Made by a program: the position numbers and the translations under genes. Source: Chitinophaga pinensis DSM 2588 (lineage in GTDB: Bacteria; Bacteroidota; Bacteroidia; Chitinophagales; Chitinophagaceae). From it: a stretch of DNA of 64,000 nt. Of this stretch, positions 24,825 through 35,242 are shown one piece after another. Within the stretch, counting starts at the first letter, position 1. Each line of letters starts with the position of its first letter. The DNA lies in the NCBI RefSeq assembly GCF_000024005.1, contig NC_013132.1, forward strand, positions 7,310,001 through 7,374,000, given 5' to 3'. The notes below the pieces were generated by a model that saw only the letters and a list, made by a program, of their open reading frames with translations, was not told the origin of the DNA and made no database searches.

Positions 24825-25775
24825 ATGAGCTTTTACGACACCATCGGCAAACTTGCCATCGGCAGCAGGCTACGCCAGCTGACAGACATGATCACTGAAG
24901 ATGCAGCACAGATCTACCAGCAATACGGTATTGACATGAACCCCAAATGGTGGCCGGTTTTTTACGTACTGTCCAGAGGAGAAGCAAATACAATTACCGC
25001 CATTGCCAAAGAAATAGGCCACTCCCACCCCTCTGTGAGTAAAATCATCAGTGAAATGGTGGATAAAGGGCTGGTAAAGGAAAAAAAAGACAAAACCGAC
25101 GGCCGCCGGAACATGGTCAGCCTCTCTCCCAAAGGAAAAGAGATCACTGATAAGATCGATGCACAGTATACCGACGTCAACGCCGCCATTGAGGCCATTT
25201 CTGCCAATACGCGTAATGACCTCTGGGAAGCCATTGGAGAGTGGGAATTCCTGCTGGAGCAAAAAAGCCTGTTCCGCAGGGTACAGGAGCAGAAAAAGGA
25301 AAGAGAAAGCCGGAAAGTACAGATCGTTGACTATACCCCCGCCTATCAGCAGGCATTCAAAGAACTTAACGTAGAATGGATCTCTACCTATTTTACAATG
25401 GAAGAAGCGGATTATAAAGCCCTTGACAATCCACAGGGATATATTCTTGACAACGGCGGCCATATATTTGTTGCCCTCTATGAGGACAAACCGGTAGGCG
25501 TCTGTGCCCTTATCAAAATGAAGGATCCGGAATATGAGTACGAACTCGCAAAAATGGCCGTATCTCCTGCCGCACAGGGTAAAAGCATCGGCTGGCTATT
25601 GGGAAATGCCATCCTGGATAAAGCCAGATCGCTTGGCGCAAAGAAGGTATACCTCGAAAGTAATACCATCTTAAAGCCCGCTATCAGCCTCTATCACAAA
25701 CTGGGATTTGAACGCGTCATCGGACATACATCTCCTTACGAACGCTGCAATATCCAGATGGAGCGGGTATTATAG
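24825..25775 (+). CDS. MarR-family regulator fused to GNAT acetyltransferase
   Basis: A 316-residue two-domain protein. Residues ~1-150 are a MarR-type winged helix (ITAIAKEIGHSHPSVSKIISEMVDKGLVKEKKDKTDGRRNMVSLSPKGKEI). Residues ~165-316 are a GNAT domain with the acetyl-CoA loop (AVSPAAQGKSIGWLLGNAIL) and the GFERV C-terminal motif. Bifunctional HTH/GNAT proteins of this kind are a recurrent family. The acetyltransferase part may sense or modify a small molecule while the wing binds DNA. The upstream repeat-rich region is a natural place for its operator. The start at 24825 fits the promoter. Confidence 0.9.
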   Translation: MSFYDTIGKLAIGSRLRQLTDMITEDAAQIYQQYGIDMNPKWWPVFYVLSRGEANTITAIAKEIGHSHPSVSKIISEMVDKGLVKEKKDKTDGRRNMVSLSPKGKEITDKIDAQYTDVNAAIEAISANTRNDLWEAIGEWEFLLEQKSLFRRVQEQKKERESRKVQIVDYTPAYQQAFKELNVEWISTYFTMEEADYKALDNPQGYILDNGGHIFVALYEDKPVGVCALIKMKDPEYEYELAKMAVSPAAQGKSIGWLLGNAILDKARSLGAKKVYLESNTILKPAISLYHKLGFERVIGHTSPYERCNIQMERVL

Positions 25776-25835
25776 GATCATATATTCCCGGAAACTATTA
25801 TTTGTAGTTTCCGGGTTATCGTGTATTTTCCCTCC

Positions 25836-26903
25836 ATGCAACGTAACAGTATATTGCTCTATGGAGCGAATGGTTATACCGGCGAACTCATTGCCAGATA
25901 TGCCGCTCAATATGGTCTGCAACCTATCCTTGCCGGCCGTAAAAAAGACGCGATCGAAGCCCTCGCAAAAGAATTACAATTACCTTTCCGTATCGTCGAA
26001 CTGCATGACAGCACCGCTCTCAACGCTGCCCTTGCAGATATCGCACTGGTCATCCAGGCTGCCGGTCCTTATCATATAACCGCACAACCGATGATCGATG
26101 CCTGTATCGCTACCAATACCCATTACATCGATCTCAACGGAGACCTGGATGTATTTGAAATGTTGCAGGGGTATGATCAGGCAGCAAAAAGTAAAGATAT
26201 CATGATATTACCCGGCGCAGGGTTTGACGTAGTACCGACCGACTGCCTCGCACTCTATCTGAAACAACAATTACCCGACGCCAACGAACTGACCATCGCA
26301 TTTGCCGTAATAGGCAGTGCGCTCTCCCGTGGTACCTCTATCAGTACACTACATAAACTGGGTACACCCGGCGCTATCAGAAAGGATAACAAGATCGTAT
26401 ATGAGCCCATGGGTAAAAAAGGGATGTCTGTACGCTTCCCGGGATATAAAAAACCGGTCTTCGTTATGAGCATTCCCTGGGGAGATATCAGCACCGCCTG
26501 GTATTCGACCCGCATTCCTAATATCCGCACCTTCACCGCGATCAATAAATCTGCCTGGTATTTCCTGAAAGGACAAACCGTCTTTAACTGGTTACTGAAA
26601 ACATCCTTCATGCGTAGTATCATTATGGGGATACTGAAAATGCAGTCCGCCGGCCCCAATCAACAAACACGTGATAAAGCCACCAGTTATATATGGGGGA
26701 AAGTATCCAACGCCAAAGGGGAGTCAGTAGAAGCCAACATGGAAACACCGGAAGCGTATTCGCTGACCGCATTCAGCATCCTGGTCATTGCAAAGAAGAT
26801 CATCAGCGGTAATTATAAACCTGGTTATCAGACGCCTTCCAGCGCATACGGGCCGGATCTGATTATGGAGATAGACGGGGTGAAACGAACACTTAAACAT
26901 TAA
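25836..26903 (+). CDS. Saccharopine dehydrogenase-like NAD(P)-binding oxidoreductase
   Basis: A 355-residue enzyme from ATG 25836; a GTG 15 bp upstream is a poorer choice. It opens with a Rossmann nucleotide fold (SILLYGANGYTGELIARYA, then PILAGRK). Other features are the typical VIQAAGPYHITAQPMIDACI and HYIDLNGDLDV strands, PGAGFDVVPTDC and a C-terminal substrate domain. This resembles the saccharopine dehydrogenase/trans-acting enoyl reductase superfamily rather than true lysine-pathway enzymes, and no lysine genes are nearby. The substrate is unknown. The end is shared with a terminator serving both convergent genes. Confidence 0.82.
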   Translation: MQRNSILLYGANGYTGELIARYAAQYGLQPILAGRKKDAIEALAKELQLPFRIVELHDSTALNAALADIALVIQAAGPYHITAQPMIDACIATNTHYIDLNGDLDVFEMLQGYDQAAKSKDIMILPGAGFDVVPTDCLALYLKQQLPDANELTIAFAVIGSALSRGTSISTLHKLGTPGAIRKDNKIVYEPMGKKGMSVRFPGYKKPVFVMSIPWGDISTAWYSTRIPNIRTFTAINKSAWYFLKGQTVFNWLLKTSFMRSIIMGILKMQSAGPNQQTRDKATSYIWGKVSNAKGESVEANMETPEAYSLTAFSILVIAKKIISGNYKPGYQTPSSAYGPDLIMEIDGVKRTLKH

Positions 26904-26910
26904 CATATAT

Positions 26911-26946
26911 CATCCGGTCAGACGGAAAAGCTAGTCTGACCGGATG
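26911..26946. terminator. Bidirectional terminator, 13-bp stem
   Basis: CATCCGGTCAGAC (26911-26923) pairs with GTCTGACCGGATG (26934-26946) and is followed by AATTTTATTT. It lies between the convergent oxidoreductase and DUF3570 genes. Confidence 0.88.
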
Positions 26947-26950
26947 AATT

Positions 26951-28144
26951 TTATTTAAAACGCAGGTTCAATGAAACAATATTTGCGTTCATATTGATAT
27001 TCTTCACATAATGTCCATACCTTAATTCCAGCATATTAAAGTGGTGCATTCCTAATATACCTTTCGGCGGCGCGATACGCACACCTGCTCCGAAAAAGCT
27101 ACTGTTGAACTTAGACAAATCATAATTACTGGTATAATAATTATCCTTTGCTGTGTGCTGCTGATATGGCGCAAAATATTTCACAGCCGATTGTGTATAA
27201 TACCTGTAAAAAGGACTCACCGAGAAGAAAGGCGTTATTTTAACCGGCAATTCTATATTAGCGGTATGCGAAGTAAGCCCCCAGTCATCAGTATAGAAAC
27301 GATAATAAGCCCTTATAATAAACCTGTCGCCAATGAAATAATTCGCACGTACACCCAGTGGTATCTTTAGCCTGTTGTCAGGAAGATTCTCCTGGTGTAC
27401 CGACCCATCTGCAAAATATACCCTGTAAAAAGGCAATCCCAGATAGCCATGCTGACTCACTAGATCAGCCAGCAATGTTACCTCAAAACGCTGGTTAATA
27501 ATCTGCGAATAGGATAAAGAGCCAGCATATGTATTTCTGTTAGTAGTCGCGTAATGATCGTCCTCTTCTCCATAAGGCGTATTTCTGAGTTCTACCGGGG
27601 TAATTAATTTGACACGGTCAAGATAGGTCTGTAATTTCGCAGAGAATTCTCCATTTCTGTTTCTTGTCTTTTGCGCGAAACTGATATTCGCGCCAAATGA
27701 CTGATAGTCGAACTCTGTAGAAGAAGATACGCCAATACCGAAAGTACTGCCCTTTTTTTCATTTTCAACTGACCAGGTCAGCGAAGGATAAATACGCGTA
27801 TCAGCATGAGAAGCAGAAGAATTGGCTTTCAGGTCTATTTTGTCTGAAGAAGCGGACGTATAGTGATCAATTCCCACTTCAATGTCAAAAGTATGTTTGC
27901 GTTGCTTCTTGTCATACTTAAATAATCTGACGTCAAAAACATTAGCGATATCAGTCAGGTGCTGGGAGCCGATCCCTCCCGTCACAGCAGCGTTATTTCC
28001 AGATTGGCTATAGTAACTTGATACCAGATTGATCTCGTCTACTTTCAGCTTCCTGCTTTCATATCCTGTCTCCTGGTGTTGCTGTTGCGCATGTACACGT
28101 AATAATGACAAGATGGTTGCGGCAGTGAAAAAAATTCTCCTCAT
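26951..28144 (-). CDS. DUF3570 outer-membrane barrel-like protein
   Basis: A 397-residue exported protein of the DUF3570 family. A signal peptide (RRIFFTAATILSLLRVHAQ) is followed by alternating amphipathic strands rich in Tyr, Phe and Arg, ending in ...SLNLRFK. This is the pattern of an outer-membrane beta-barrel. Typical blocks are the early ISSYYSQSGNNAAVTGG-like region and the FFSVSPFYRYYTQSAVKYFAPY segment. It is the last gene of a four-gene operon (thioredoxin, ApbE, DUF4266, DUF3570). In that setting a pore or scaffold for an extracytoplasmic flavin/thiol redox system is plausible but unproven. Confidence 0.88.
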   Translation of the reverse strand: MRRIFFTAATILSLLRVHAQQQHQETGYESRKLKVDEINLVSSYYSQSGNNAAVTGGIGSQHLTDIANVFDVRLFKYDKKQRKHTFDIEVGIDHYTSASSDKIDLKANSSASHADTRIYPSLTWSVENEKKGSTFGIGVSSSTEFDYQSFGANISFAQKTRNRNGEFSAKLQTYLDRVKLITPVELRNTPYGEEDDHYATTNRNTYAGSLSYSQIINQRFEVTLLADLVSQHGYLGLPFYRVYFADGSVHQENLPDNRLKIPLGVRANYFIGDRFIIRAYYRFYTDDWGLTSHTANIELPVKITPFFSVSPFYRYYTQSAVKYFAPYQQHTAKDNYYTSNYDLSKFNSSFFGAGVRIAPPKGILGMHHFNMLELRYGHYVKNINMNANIVSLNLRFK

Positions 28145-28169
28145 AGATACAAGCTTTTATTCTTAACAA

Positions 28170-28403
28170 TCAGTTACAACCACATCCACCACCACTCTTA
28201 CCCGCGTTAGCACCGGAAGAGCCCTCTCGGTAGGATTGAAAGCTTAGTTCTGTTTTTTCGACCTTACGATTACCGGATACCATTTCCGCATCGTTTAACC
28301 TGTTCTTCTGATATTCCTTTACAGTTGTGCAGGAAGCAAATGCCATCACCGCAAAACATGCGACCATGGGCCACATAAGAAAAGATCTCCTTTCCATATT
28401 CAT
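28170..28403 (-). CDS. DUF4266 small lipoprotein, candidate flavinylated and Tat-exported
   Basis: A 77-residue lipoprotein of the DUF4266 family. The signal sequence has a twin-arginine-like motif (ERRSFLM, residues 4-10) before a hydrophobic stretch, and a lipobox ending at Cys25 (FASC). The mature part is short and ends with SSGANAGKSGGGCGCN. GSSGAN (61-66) resembles the SGA[S/T] motif flavinylated by ApbE, and two cysteines (74, 76) form a CxC near the end. The ATG overlaps the apbE stop (ATGA), implying coupled translation. A second ATG (residue 3) is possible and would keep the RR motif. Flavin attachment and Tat export are inferences. Confidence 0.88.
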   Translation of the reverse strand: MNMERRSFLMWPMVACFAVMAFASCTTVKEYQKNRLNDAEMVSGNRKVEKTELSFQSYREGSSGANAGKSGGGCGCN

Positions 28404-29347
28404 TTTAAATTGATGTTTTGTGATGTATAAATTTTATTCTCATCATCAATGATGATACATCCGAGATAATGAATCTGATTGATCATATTCAGACCCGCCC
28501 TAATACCCATAATTGTTACGGGTGTCGCCATGGCATCAGCGATTTCTGCATTAGGACTAATGATAGTTACACTCTTAATTCCCTTAACCGGTAGTCCGGT
28601 TCTGGGATTAATTGTATGAGAATATTTCGTACCTCCGATCACGACAAACTTCTCGTAATTACCAGAGGTCGCAACAGCCAATCCTGTTATATTCATATAC
28701 GAAAATGGCAGATGCGCATGGTCCGGATGCGCAATACCAATTGTCCAGGGAGCGCCATCCGGTTGATAGCCCCAGGTAACAAGATCTCCCGACGCATTTA
28801 CAATACCGCTTTGTATACCTTCCCGTTGTAATAATGCCTTTGCCATTTCAGCTGCATACCCTTTTCCTATGCCACCAAAGCCGATGCGCATACCTTTTTC
28901 TTTCAGCATGACGGTACTGTTGGCCTCATCCAATAGTATATGCCGATAGTTGATCAGCCTAACCATTGACTTAGCGGTTGCTTCATCTGGTAAACTGGTC
29001 ATAGAGCGGTCAAAATTCCACAAGCGCTTGTCTATGGAACCATAAGTAATATCAAAGGCGCCGTCCGTCACACCAGAGATCCTGATTGACCGTCGGATAA
29101 GCTCAAAAATCTCCCGATCCACATGTACAGGCGCAATACCCGCCTGACAATTGATCTGGTTTGTCTGACTATCATCGCTAAATGTTGTTAATAAAGATTC
29201 TATACGCCGGATCTCTGCAACCGCAAGATCTATCTTAGCGGTTGCCCATGATTCATCTTCTGCCACCACAGTAATCTCAAAAGCATTGCCCATCAGTCGC
29301 ACAGATCTGCGAAATGCGGTCAACACATTCTCAGTGTGTGTTTGCAT
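28400..29347 (-). CDS. apbE: FAD:protein FMN transferase (ApbE family)
   Basis: A 315-residue ApbE-family enzyme, which transfers FMN from FAD to a Ser/Thr of target proteins using Mg2+. Supporting motifs are DGAFDITYG, the GIGKGYAAEMAKALL and NASGDLVTWG blocks, and HTINPRTGLPVKG with the conserved His-x-x-x-Pro-x-Thr-Gly. The best start is ATG 29347 (a GTG lies one codon earlier). It overlaps the thioredoxin gene by 17 bp and the DUF4266 gene by 4 bp. Unlike most Gram-negative ApbE proteins, no signal peptide or lipobox is visible at the N-terminus (QTHTENVLTAFRRSVRLMG). It may therefore act in the cytoplasm. The family call is firm. Confidence 0.93.
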   Translation of the reverse strand: MQTHTENVLTAFRRSVRLMGNAFEITVVAEDESWATAKIDLAVAEIRRIESLLTTFSDDSQTNQINCQAGIAPVHVDREIFELIRRSIRISGVTDGAFDITYGSIDKRLWNFDRSMTSLPDEATAKSMVRLINYRHILLDEANSTVMLKEKGMRIGFGGIGKGYAAEMAKALLQREGIQSGIVNASGDLVTWGYQPDGAPWTIGIAHPDHAHLPFSYMNITGLAVATSGNYEKFVVIGGTKYSHTINPRTGLPVKGIKSVTIISPNAEIADAMATPVTIMGIRAGLNMINQIHYLGCIIIDDENKIYTSQNINLK

Positions 29348-29780
29348 CACAAAGCTTTTTTATGTCTTCTGTGAAATGTGCAGCATCTGTTTTAGGATAC
29401 CCGTCCCAGGAGGCGATGACTTTACCATCAGCATTTAGCAAAACAGTGTAAGGAAATTTACCGCCAGGGTTATACTTATCAGCAAGCGATTCATTTTGCT
29501 GCTGCACCCGGCGTTCAAGTTGGTTTTTCTTATTTCGGGGGAAGTCTGCGTTTACCATTATAAGTGTGGTATCCGCCATTTTTATAAATTGTTCACTGTC
29601 AAATATCTCTTTTCTTAATCTGATACAGGGCCCACACCAATCCGATCCTGAAAAATTTAACAAAATAAGTTGGTTTTTGTCCCTCGCCGTCTTTCTCGCT
29701 ACCTCAAAATCCGGCTCCCAAACTGTAAATGACATTAGTAAAAAAACTAATCCTCCAGTCAGAACATTCATCACCCGCAT
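29331..29780 (-). CDS. Exported thioredoxin-family protein
   Basis: A 149-residue protein with an N-terminal signal or anchor (VLTGGLVFLLMSFTVW) and a thioredoxin fold of the DUF255/thioredoxin_7-like type. The redox motif is SGSDWCGPCIRLRKEIF with Cys49 and Cys52, and the cis-Pro region reads GGKFPYTVLLNADGKVIASWDGYP. It is the first gene of the operon that continues with apbE. It probably acts in the periplasm on disulfides, perhaps those of the CxC in the DUF4266 lipoprotein; that link is inference. Confidence 0.9.
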   Translation of the reverse strand: MRVMNVLTGGLVFLLMSFTVWEPDFEVARKTARDKNQLILLNFSGSDWCGPCIRLRKEIFDSEQFIKMADTTLIMVNADFPRNKKNQLERRVQQQNESLADKYNPGGKFPYTVLLNADGKVIASWDGYPKTDAAHFTEDIKKLCDANTH

Positions 29781-29860
29781 AACTGCAATTTTAACTACAA
29801 CGAATGTAAGCCCCGATTCTAAAGAAAAACTGAACCCAAATACAGATGCTCACTGACGAA

Positions 29861-29900
29861 AAAAAATAGGGTACTGGCAAACAGCCTGTACCCCATTTTT
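29861..29900 (-). terminator. Terminator downstream of GH97
   Basis: AAAAAATAGGGTAC pairs with GTACCCCATTTTT (one bulge) around an inner stem (CTGG..CAG). It is placed 17 bp past the GH97 stop. The flanking A/T runs could serve both directions. Confidence 0.75.
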
Positions 29901-29916
29901 ATATAAATCATTTCTT

Positions 29917-32103
<2,187 letters not shown>

Positions 32104-32237
32104 CTAAAATTACGGGGGCAAGATAAGGATTGTACGCAAAACTATTGGTGCTTTTCATCAGTAAAAGTAACCACAGGCACTGATTGATAACAATAAACGA
32201 AATGCCTGCAGTCACCTTGCTGTCAGCTGGAAATAAA

Positions 32238-32567
32238 CTACACTTCCCGGCCAAAAACCTTTCTTAATTCCCCCTTGGCATCTTCCAGCACTTGTTGTTG
32301 TTTCTCCGGTAAATTCTTACCGGCCCTGTTGATATAAAAGTTCAACATGGACATGGCTGACTGATAGGGTGTACCTTTTCTACGGCGGCTTTTTGTAGCC
32401 GATCTTTTCAGGGAGCGGGCAATCTTTTCCGGATCCTCACTCTTGAAGATTCCGCCCCGCAGGTCCATGGCATCGCTGGTTTCATTGACATGCGCCGACC
32501 ATTTTCTACCGGAGCTCTTTCTGCCTGCCCGGCGCACCGTGTGTTTCTTTGCTCTGGGTCTTGCCAT
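32238..32567 (-). CDS. DUF3175 domain-containing protein
   Basis: A 109-residue basic protein of the DUF3175 family. An Arg/Lys-rich start (RPRAKKHTVRRAGRKSSGRKW) is followed by the conserved block AHVNETSDAMDLRGGIFKSEDPEKIARSLKRSA and a helical tail ending VLEDAKGELRKVFGREV. The composition suggests nucleic-acid binding, but no function is known for the family. Monocistronic, divergent from the GH13 gene. Confidence 0.88.
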   Translation of the reverse strand: MARPRAKKHTVRRAGRKSSGRKWSAHVNETSDAMDLRGGIFKSEDPEKIARSLKRSATKSRRRKGTPYQSAMSMLNFYINRAGKNLPEKQQQVLEDAKGELRKVFGREV

Positions 32568-32683
32568 AATCGTTTTTTAATCCAGCCCACAAGCTTCACG
32601 CCGAAACTACAGCTGATCCCGGCGGCCATATTTCTGGCAAAAATGTTGTGAACAGATAGCGTATCATCAAAACCTCATCAGTA

Positions 32684-34291
32684 ATGGCAACAATTTACGA
32701 CAAATGGTGGCAGACAGGCGTTATCTATCAGGTATATCCCCGTTCATTCCAGGATAGCAACGGTGATGGCGTAGGCGATCTGAATGGCGTGATCAGCAGA
32801 CTGGATTACCTGCAATGGCTGGGTATAGACGCAGTATGGCTTTCTCCGATTTATCCTTCTCCCATGGCTGATTTCGGTTATGATATTGCTGATTATACAG
32901 GCATACATCCTTTGTTTGGCAACCAGGAAGACTTCGACAAACTACTCAAAGAAGTACATGACAGGGGGATGAAACTACTACTGGATCTGGTACCCAATCA
33001 CACTTCCAATCAGCACCCCTGGTTCCTCGAATCCCGCTCTTCGCTTGACAATCCGAAAAGAGACTGGTACATCTGGCACGATCCCCTGCCAGACGGCGGA
33101 GCGCCTAATAACTGGCTGAGTGTCTTTGGCGGAGAAGCCTGGGAATGGGATCCCAGCACCCAGCAATACTACTACCATGCCTTTCTCAAAGAACAACCGG
33201 ATCTTAACTGGCGTAATCCGGAAGTACAGGCAGCTATGTTTGACGTGATGCGGTACTGGCTGCAGAAAGGAGTAGACGGCTTCCGTGTAGATGTGATGTG
33301 GCATATGATCAAGGATAAACAACTCCGTAACAATCCCACTAATCCGGATTATGAAGCACATATGGGGACTTATTCCCAGCAATTACCTGTTTATTCTACA
33401 GATCAGCCGGAAGTACATGAAGTGGTGCGTAACATGCGGGCAGTTATGGAAGAGTTTGACGGTGACCGAGTGATGATCGGAGAAATATACCTGCCCTTAC
33501 AACAACTGATGGCCTATTACGGTGTTGACAACAAAGGCGCACATCTGCCTTTCAATTTCCAGTTGCTTTCCCTCCCCTGGCAATCGGCATCTCTTGCGGT
33601 CGCTATCGACCAATATGAGGGAGCGCTCCCTAACCAGGGATGGCCTAACTGGGTGTTGAGTAATCACGATCAGCATCGTATTGCCAGTCGCGTCGGACAA
33701 TTACAGGCCCGGGTAGCCGCCATGTTATTACTTACCCTGCGCGGTACGCCTACCATCTATTACGGTGATGAAATAGCCATGCGTAATGTCGCCATTCCAT
33801 TCGAAGAAGTACAAGACCCCCAGGGGCTCAATATGCCTGATAAAAACCTGAGCAGAGATCCCTCCCGTACGCCGATGCAATGGGATGATAGTCCGAATGC
33901 CGGTTTCACCAGTGGTAAACCCTGGTTACGCCTCTCCAAGACCTGGCAACGGGTGAATGTCAGCACACAGCAGCATGATCCTTATTCTATGCTGACACTA
34001 TACCGGGAACTGATCGACCTGCGGAGAAAAGAACCCTCCCTCAGCAGCGGCGATTACAAACCGGTATATGCCGATAATCAGCTGCTTGCCTTCATCAGAC
34101 AAGAAGCAGGACATCCCGCCTTTCTGATCGTACTGAACCTCTCTCACCTGCCCTGCTATTTCAGACCGGCTCATTTCTCTTTTTCCGGTAAAGTTGAGAT
34201 AGCAACCTTTCCCGAAATCACGGGTACGGCGGTAAAAGATACCATCAGTCTGGACGGGGACGAAGGACTGGTAATAAGACTCGCAGAATAA
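32684..34291 (+). CDS. GH13 alpha-glucosidase / oligo-1,6-glucosidase type
   Basis: A cytoplasmic 535-residue GH13 enzyme, no signal peptide. All four conserved regions are visible: DLVPNHTS (I), GFRVDVMWHM with the nucleophile Asp (II), MIGEIYLP with the acid Glu (III) and VLSNHDQHRI with the transition-state Asp (IV). The N-terminal WWQTGVIYQVYPRSFQDSNGDGVGDLNGV is characteristic of alpha-glucosidase, oligo-1,6-glucosidase and trehalulose-type enzymes. The family hydrolyses terminal alpha-1,4 or alpha-1,6 glucose from oligosaccharides. Its place near GH97 suggests it finishes degradation of imported alpha-glucans. Exact linkage specificity cannot be set from sequence alone. Confidence 0.93.
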   Translation: MATIYDKWWQTGVIYQVYPRSFQDSNGDGVGDLNGVISRLDYLQWLGIDAVWLSPIYPSPMADFGYDIADYTGIHPLFGNQEDFDKLLKEVHDRGMKLLLDLVPNHTSNQHPWFLESRSSLDNPKRDWYIWHDPLPDGGAPNNWLSVFGGEAWEWDPSTQQYYYHAFLKEQPDLNWRNPEVQAAMFDVMRYWLQKGVDGFRVDVMWHMIKDKQLRNNPTNPDYEAHMGTYSQQLPVYSTDQPEVHEVVRNMRAVMEEFDGDRVMIGEIYLPLQQLMAYYGVDNKGAHLPFNFQLLSLPWQSASLAVAIDQYEGALPNQGWPNWVLSNHDQHRIASRVGQLQARVAAMLLLTLRGTPTIYYGDEIAMRNVAIPFEEVQDPQGLNMPDKNLSRDPSRTPMQWDDSPNAGFTSGKPWLRLSKTWQRVNVSTQQHDPYSMLTLYRELIDLRRKEPSLSSGDYKPVYADNQLLAFIRQEAGHPAFLIVLNLSHLPCYFRPAHFSFSGKVEIATFPEITGTAVKDTISLDGDEGLVIRLAE

Positions 34292-34298
34292 GAAGATT

Positions 34299-34436
34299 AT
34301 GCTATATCGGGCGGCAATTGCTACTGCCATAAAAAGACTATATTTAGCCCGTAACCCACATCATCTGTTATTAGCCGCAGCTGCACTGATGCTATTATTT
34401 GCACTTGTGTTACTCTTATCAGATAGATTCAGGTAG
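34299..34436 (+). CDS. Candidate 45-residue membrane micropeptide
   Basis: A short frame, ATG 34299 to TAG 34436, starts 7 bp after the GH13 stop. It encodes a basic N-terminus (LYRAAIATAIKRLYLARNPHH) and one strong hydrophobic segment (LLLAAAALMLLFALVLLLS) ending DRFR. The positive-inside layout fits a single-span small membrane protein co-transcribed with the glucosidase. It overlaps the end of the convergent GNAT gene by 8 bp. It may be a chance frame; no homologue is recognised. Confidence 0.35.
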   Translation: MLYRAAIATAIKRLYLARNPHHLLLAAAALMLLFALVLLLSDRFR

Positions 34437-34989
34437 GTATGTGGTGAATGTGTATCGTGGGCGTGGGAAATAAGGAGGATATTTGTGATAACAATACGTA
34501 ATACTGCTTCGTTCGATGCATGATAAAGCCCCGGTCTTCTTTTGAAAATCCCACCTTGGGATAATACTCCATTGCGTCTGGCACCGACAATAATAAGATC
34601 ATAGACTCTTCTCCTACCCGCTGTTTCGTGATTGCCAGTAGTTGCTTACCGATACCGAATTGCTGGTACTCCGGACTGACAGCAAGATCGGCGAGATAGC
34701 CAGCCCCCTGCGTTATCTCTTCTTCATTACCCGGTCTGTTTAAGGTAAATAGCTCATTAATAATCTGCTTTCTAAGCTTCCACCTCTTGAGATCATCTAC
34801 GTAATCCCTGTCGCGATGTTTAGTGCTGACCATCATGTTTTCTTCCTCCTTAAAATCCTTTAGCATCTTCTCACTGGTAACGATTTTTCGGATGATTCCT
34901 GGATTTTCACGGTAATCAAAATGAACAACTTTCACAAAAAAGTCTTCAAACAGATCATCATCCCCGAAGAGGCCGGGCATAATTTTCAT
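34429..34989 (-). CDS. GNAT-family N-acetyltransferase
   Basis: A 186-residue protein. The second half carries the GNAT core: YLADLAVSPEYQQFGIGKQLLAITKQRV (strand 4 and acetyl-CoA loop) and MILLLSVPDAMEYYPKVGF (strand 5, with the typical YYPKVGF end). The first half is less typical and rich in acidic and basic residues. The C-terminus adds a non-conserved His-rich tail (TIHIHHIPT). The substrate is unknown. Monocistronic. Confidence 0.82.
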   Translation of the reverse strand: MKIMPGLFGDDDLFEDFFVKVVHFDYRENPGIIRKIVTSEKMLKDFKEEENMMVSTKHRDRDYVDDLKRWKLRKQIINELFTLNRPGNEEEITQGAGYLADLAVSPEYQQFGIGKQLLAITKQRVGEESMILLLSVPDAMEYYPKVGFSKEDRGFIMHRTKQYYVLLSQISSLFPTPTIHIHHIPT

Positions 34990-35242
34990 TCATAAATATG
35001 TTGGTGTATGGATTTACAAAACTGACATTCGGGTCAACATGACAAATCGAAATTACAGATAAAAATTAAAACAAAAAAAATTCCATACGCTTACCTGTAG
35101 CACAATCCGTCGCTTCAGACCGCTGTAATTTCAAGCTGATTTTTTCAGCTTGCTTTCTATATCAGACGATTCAAAAAACACATCTCCCATCTCATACTGG
35201 CCTGATTTTTATACCTCCTATACCATAACAAACCCTCTTCTC

